The notes under the pieces are model-generated. The model did no database searches, was not told where the DNA came from, and worked only from the letters and a program-made list of their open reading frames with translations. Made by a program: the position numbers and the translations under genes. From Clostridia bacterium (lineage in GTDB: Bacteria; Bacillota_A; Clostridia; Christensenellales; Aristaeellaceae): a DNA stretch of 8,543 nt. Every line of letters starts with the position of its first letter. The stretch's first letter is position 1. The stretch spans positions 1 through 8,543 of the forward strand of contig JAFQIF010000058.1 in the NCBI GenBank assembly GCA_017397695.1, in the 5' to 3' direction. Of this stretch, positions 6,795 through 8,543 are shown piece by piece.

Positions 6795-8078
6795 GCGGCC
6801 GATGCAGGCAATCAGCAGGTTATCCTTCTTCTTGAGCTTCATCAGCGGCACGCCGACAACCGGCGCGTCCTTTTCTACATGAAACTCAAGCGCTTCCGCC
6901 TGACCATCGAAGAGATGATACAGCGTCTCCACGTTGCTGCCGATGGTATTCTGCTTGGCGCGGACATAAGCGGTAATCGTCTCGGACGTGATGTACTTGG
7001 GATAGACGACGCTGCCCAGATCGAGCCCTTCAATAACGTCGTTGAACGTGATGCGGTTGATCTTGGTAATTGTCTTAAGGCCGGGCATGCGCTTGGCATA
7101 CAGCGTCAGCAGGATATTCTCCTCGTCCAGGCCCGTCAGCGGCACAAACGACTCCACAGAATCGATGCCCTCTTCCTTGAGCAGCGCCTCGTCGCCGCCG
7201 TCGCCGCAGATGACGACCGCCTCAGGCAGCAGCGCAGAAAACTCCTCGCAGCGCGCGCGGTTCTGCTCGATGATCTTTACGTCCATCTTTTGCCTGAGCA
7301 GCTGCCTGGCCAGATAGTACGACGACTTGCCGCCGCCGATGATCATACAGCTGGATACCGCATGGCTCTCCATACCCAACGCCTCAAACACTCTATGACC
7401 ATCACGGGTGTTAGCCAGAATGGTGATATCGTCGCCCTGATGCAGTACAAACTGACCGCCCGGAATGGACACCTTGCCCTCGCGATCCACCGCGCAGACC
7501 AGATAACCGAAGTTAAAGATGCCATCCAGCTGCATGATGCTCTTGCCGTCGAGCACATTGCCGGAGGGAATCTTGAACGTAAGCAATTCTGCATGGCCCC
7601 TGGCAAAAGCGCTGACCGTCAGCGCCTTGGGACGGGAGAGTACGCGCGCAATCTGCTTGGCCGCTTCCAGTTCGGGATTGATGATCATGGACAGACCCAG
7701 CTGCTGGCGCAGATACACCAGCTCCTCCGCATAATCGGGATTGCGCACGCGGGCAATGGCAGAAATATCGCCGCCGACTTTCTTGGCAACCGTACAGCAG
7801 AGCAGATTCAGCTCATCCGAGCCGGTCACGGCAATGATCATATCCGCATGCTCAATACCCGCCTCTTCCAGCACGCTCAGGCTCGCGCCGTTGCCGCGGA
7901 TACCCATCACGTCAAACACTTCCGTTGTGTCCCGGATCACGCGCTCATTGGTATCCACGATTGTAATATCATGTCCTTCGGCGACCAGCTGCTCGGTCAG
8001 CGTATGCCCCACCTTGCCGCAGCCGACGATGACAATATTCAGCGTATCCGATTTATTCTTTGCAGATTTTCCCTGCAT
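6738..8078 (-). CDS. trkA: Trk K+ transporter, regulatory subunit TrkA, frame broken near its 3' end
   Basis: Cytoplasmic gating subunit that binds NAD(H)/adenine nucleotides and controls TrkH. It has two RCK units: Rossmann fold 1 with GCGKVG (19-24) and acidic Asp42, a first RCK_C region (about 145-225), Rossmann fold 2 with GGGKSSYYLARQL (248-260), and the start of a second RCK_C region (about 380 onward). Two tandem units mark TrkA rather than single-unit KtrA. As written it has 446 residues; the last 17, after Lys429, are arginine- and serine-rich and unlike the family. One extra base near 6791-6794 (AAGG to AAGGG) would restore a KGKIIFPRGQDAIQAGD tail and a 464-residue protein ending at 6685. 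ATG at 8078 is chosen because GGAGG lies 7 nt upstream; the ATG at 8123 would sit at the transcription start. First gene of the trkA-trkH-oxidoreductase operon. Confidence 0.93.
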   Translation of the reverse strand: MQGKSAKNKSDTLNIVIVGCGKVGHTLTEQLVAEGHDITIVDTNERVIRDTTEVFDVMGIRGNGASLSVLEEAGIEHADMIIAVTGSDELNLLCCTVAKKVGGDISAIARVRNPDYAEELVYLRQQLGLSMIINPELEAAKQIARVLSRPKALTVSAFARGHAELLTFKIPSGNVLDGKSIMQLDGIFNFGYLVCAVDREGKVSIPGGQFVLHQGDDITILANTRDGHRVFEALGMESHAVSSCMIIGGGKSSYYLARQLLRQKMDVKIIEQNRARCEEFSALLPEAVVICGDGGDEALLKEEGIDSVESFVPLTGLDEENILLTLYAKRMPGLKTITKINRITFNDVIEGLDLGSVVYPKYITSETITAYVRAKQNTIGSNVETLYHLFDGQAEALEFHVEKDAPVVGVPLMKLKKKDNLLIACIGRKVRSSSRAVRMRFRPATR

Positions 8079-8085
8079 ATTCTTT

Positions 8086-8090
8086 CCTCC
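8086..8090 (-). promoter_or_regulatory. Ribosome binding site of trkA
   Basis: GGAGG on the minus strand, 7 nt before the ATG at 8078. It sets the trkA start and excludes the upstream in-frame ATG at 8123. Confidence 0.88.
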
Positions 8091-8132
8091 AAACAGCCGC
8101 GCTCCGCACGGCAAATCGTTCACATCTACATT

Positions 8133-8161
8133 ATTATAATCCTGCGTATTTTTCCTGTCAA
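8133..8161 (-). promoter_or_regulatory. Consensus promoter of the trkA-trkH-oxidoreductase operon
   Basis: The minus strand has TTGACA (8161-8156), exactly 17 nt, then TATAAT (8138-8133), a full consensus match. Transcription would start near 8126, giving a leader of about 48 nt before trkA. Confidence 0.92.
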
Positions 8162-8177
8162 TTCCACCCGTGCTCGC

Positions 8178-8210
8178 ATAATTCCTGCGGGAATTATATA
8201 AAGATATCTT
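8178..8210. promoter_or_regulatory. Two adjacent palindromes upstream of the trkA promoter, possible operator
   Basis: ATAATTCC (8178-8185) is repeated inverted as GGAATTAT (8190-8197) with a 4-nt centre, and a second perfect 10-bp palindrome AAGATATCTT occupies 8201-8210. They lie about 17-50 bp upstream of the trkA -35 box. Neither is followed by a T run, so they do not look like terminators. A regulator binding site is possible; which regulator is unknown. Confidence 0.35.
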
Positions 8211-8302
8211 AACACTATTTTACTCATGGGTCAATCACTTTGCCCGAAGACAATGCTTTTCCCTACCGTCGCGATATCCCATAGCACCACTGTATCGAGT
8301 GC

Positions 8303-8332
8303 GTCATCGCCTCCTGCGGCAGACGCGATGAC
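8303..8332. repeat. 8-bp inverted repeat between the divergent trkA and tRNA promoters
   Basis: GTCATCGC (8303-8310) and GCGATGAC (8325-8332) form a perfect inverted repeat with a 14-nt spacer. It lies between the two divergent promoters. No T run follows on either strand, so it is not a clear terminator. Its role is unknown and chance is possible. Confidence 0.4.
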
Positions 8333-8372
8333 CACGGTTTTGCAAAATTCTTCAAAAAATGCCGAAAAAGCA

Positions 8373-8401
8373 TTGACAATTCCAACCGACGGGACTATAA
8401 T
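8373..8401 (+). promoter_or_regulatory. Consensus promoter of the tRNA cluster
   Basis: TTGACA (8373-8378), 17 nt, then TATAAT (8396-8401): a full consensus match on the plus strand. Transcription would start near 8408, a few bases before the mature tRNA-Ile. Confidence 0.93.
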
Positions 8402-8412
8402 ACTTTTTGTTC

Positions 8413-8489
8413 GGATTGATAGCTCAGTCGGTTAGAGCACCCGCCTGATAAGCGGGAGGTCGGTGGTTCGAGTCCACTTCAATCCACCA
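8413..8489 (+). tRNA. tRNA-Ile, anticodon GAU
   Basis: A complete cloverleaf: acceptor GGATTGA (8413-8419) pairs with TCAATCC (8479-8485), the discriminator is A8486, and CCA is encoded at 8487-8489. The D arm holds AGCTCAGTCGGTTAGAGC. The anticodon stem CCCGC/GCGGG encloses loop CTGATAA with anticodon GAT at 8447-8449. The T loop is TTCGAGT. It reads AUC and AUU codons. It is the first gene of a tRNA cluster. Confidence 0.98.
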
Positions 8490-8492
8490 TAT

Positions 8493-8543
<51 letters not shown>

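Noticed and set aside
6785..6800. Programmed ribosomal frameshift in trkA
   Set aside because: A -1 shift is needed, but the site CGC AAG GTA AGA is not a slippery heptamer and no need for it is known in TrkA. A missing base is simpler.
8223..8411. Start-less minus-strand open frame with fairly protein-like translation (about 60 codons, ending in a stop near 8226-8228)
   Set aside because: No ATG or ribosome binding site was found, it runs through the consensus tRNA promoter, and I do not recognise the translation. It could be a gene remnant, but the evidence is too thin.

Overview
The window comes from a bacterial chromosome, most likely a moderately GC-rich member of the Firmicutes (class Clostridia). 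The reasons are the AAGGAGG-type ribosome binding sites, strong TTGACA/TATAAT promoters, an RNase Y gene, an EF-G-like translation factor of the type common in clostridia, and tRNA genes with encoded CCA. This placement is an inference from gene style; no species is claimed.

Layout. All four complete or nearly complete protein genes, plus one gene cut by the window edge, lie on the minus strand. They form three transcription units, read from high to low coordinates. (1) trkA - trkH - Gfo/Idh/MocA oxidoreductase (8078 to 4196) has a near-perfect promoter at 8133-8161 and a strong terminator at 4155-4185. (2) A single-gene EF-G-like unit (3911 to 1833) has an extended -10 promoter near 4003-4031 and a terminator at 1786-1815. 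(3) rny, encoding RNase Y (1367 down to the window edge), has a promoter at 1636-1664 and a leader of about 260 nt. On the plus strand at the right edge, a consensus promoter (8373-8401) drives a tRNA-Ile(GAU) and a tRNA-Asn(GUU); the latter is cut by the window end.

Function. TrkA (cytoplasmic NAD(H)/nucleotide-binding gating subunit) and TrkH (membrane pore subunit) make a K+ uptake system. The oxidoreductase follows 12 nt after trkH and is probably co-transcribed. The EF-G-like GTPase and RNase Y belong to translation and mRNA turnover. This is mainly a housekeeping region and I see no mobile element, CRISPR array or defence system.

The most important anomaly is in trkA. Its reading frame is broken near 6790-6798 by what looks like one missing base: the natural end of the protein (last 35 residues, stop at 6685) is present but in another frame, and the frame as written stops early at 6738. 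This is either a sequence error or a real mutation. Second in interest is the EF-G-like protein, whose guanine-specificity motif reads TQVD instead of NKxD.
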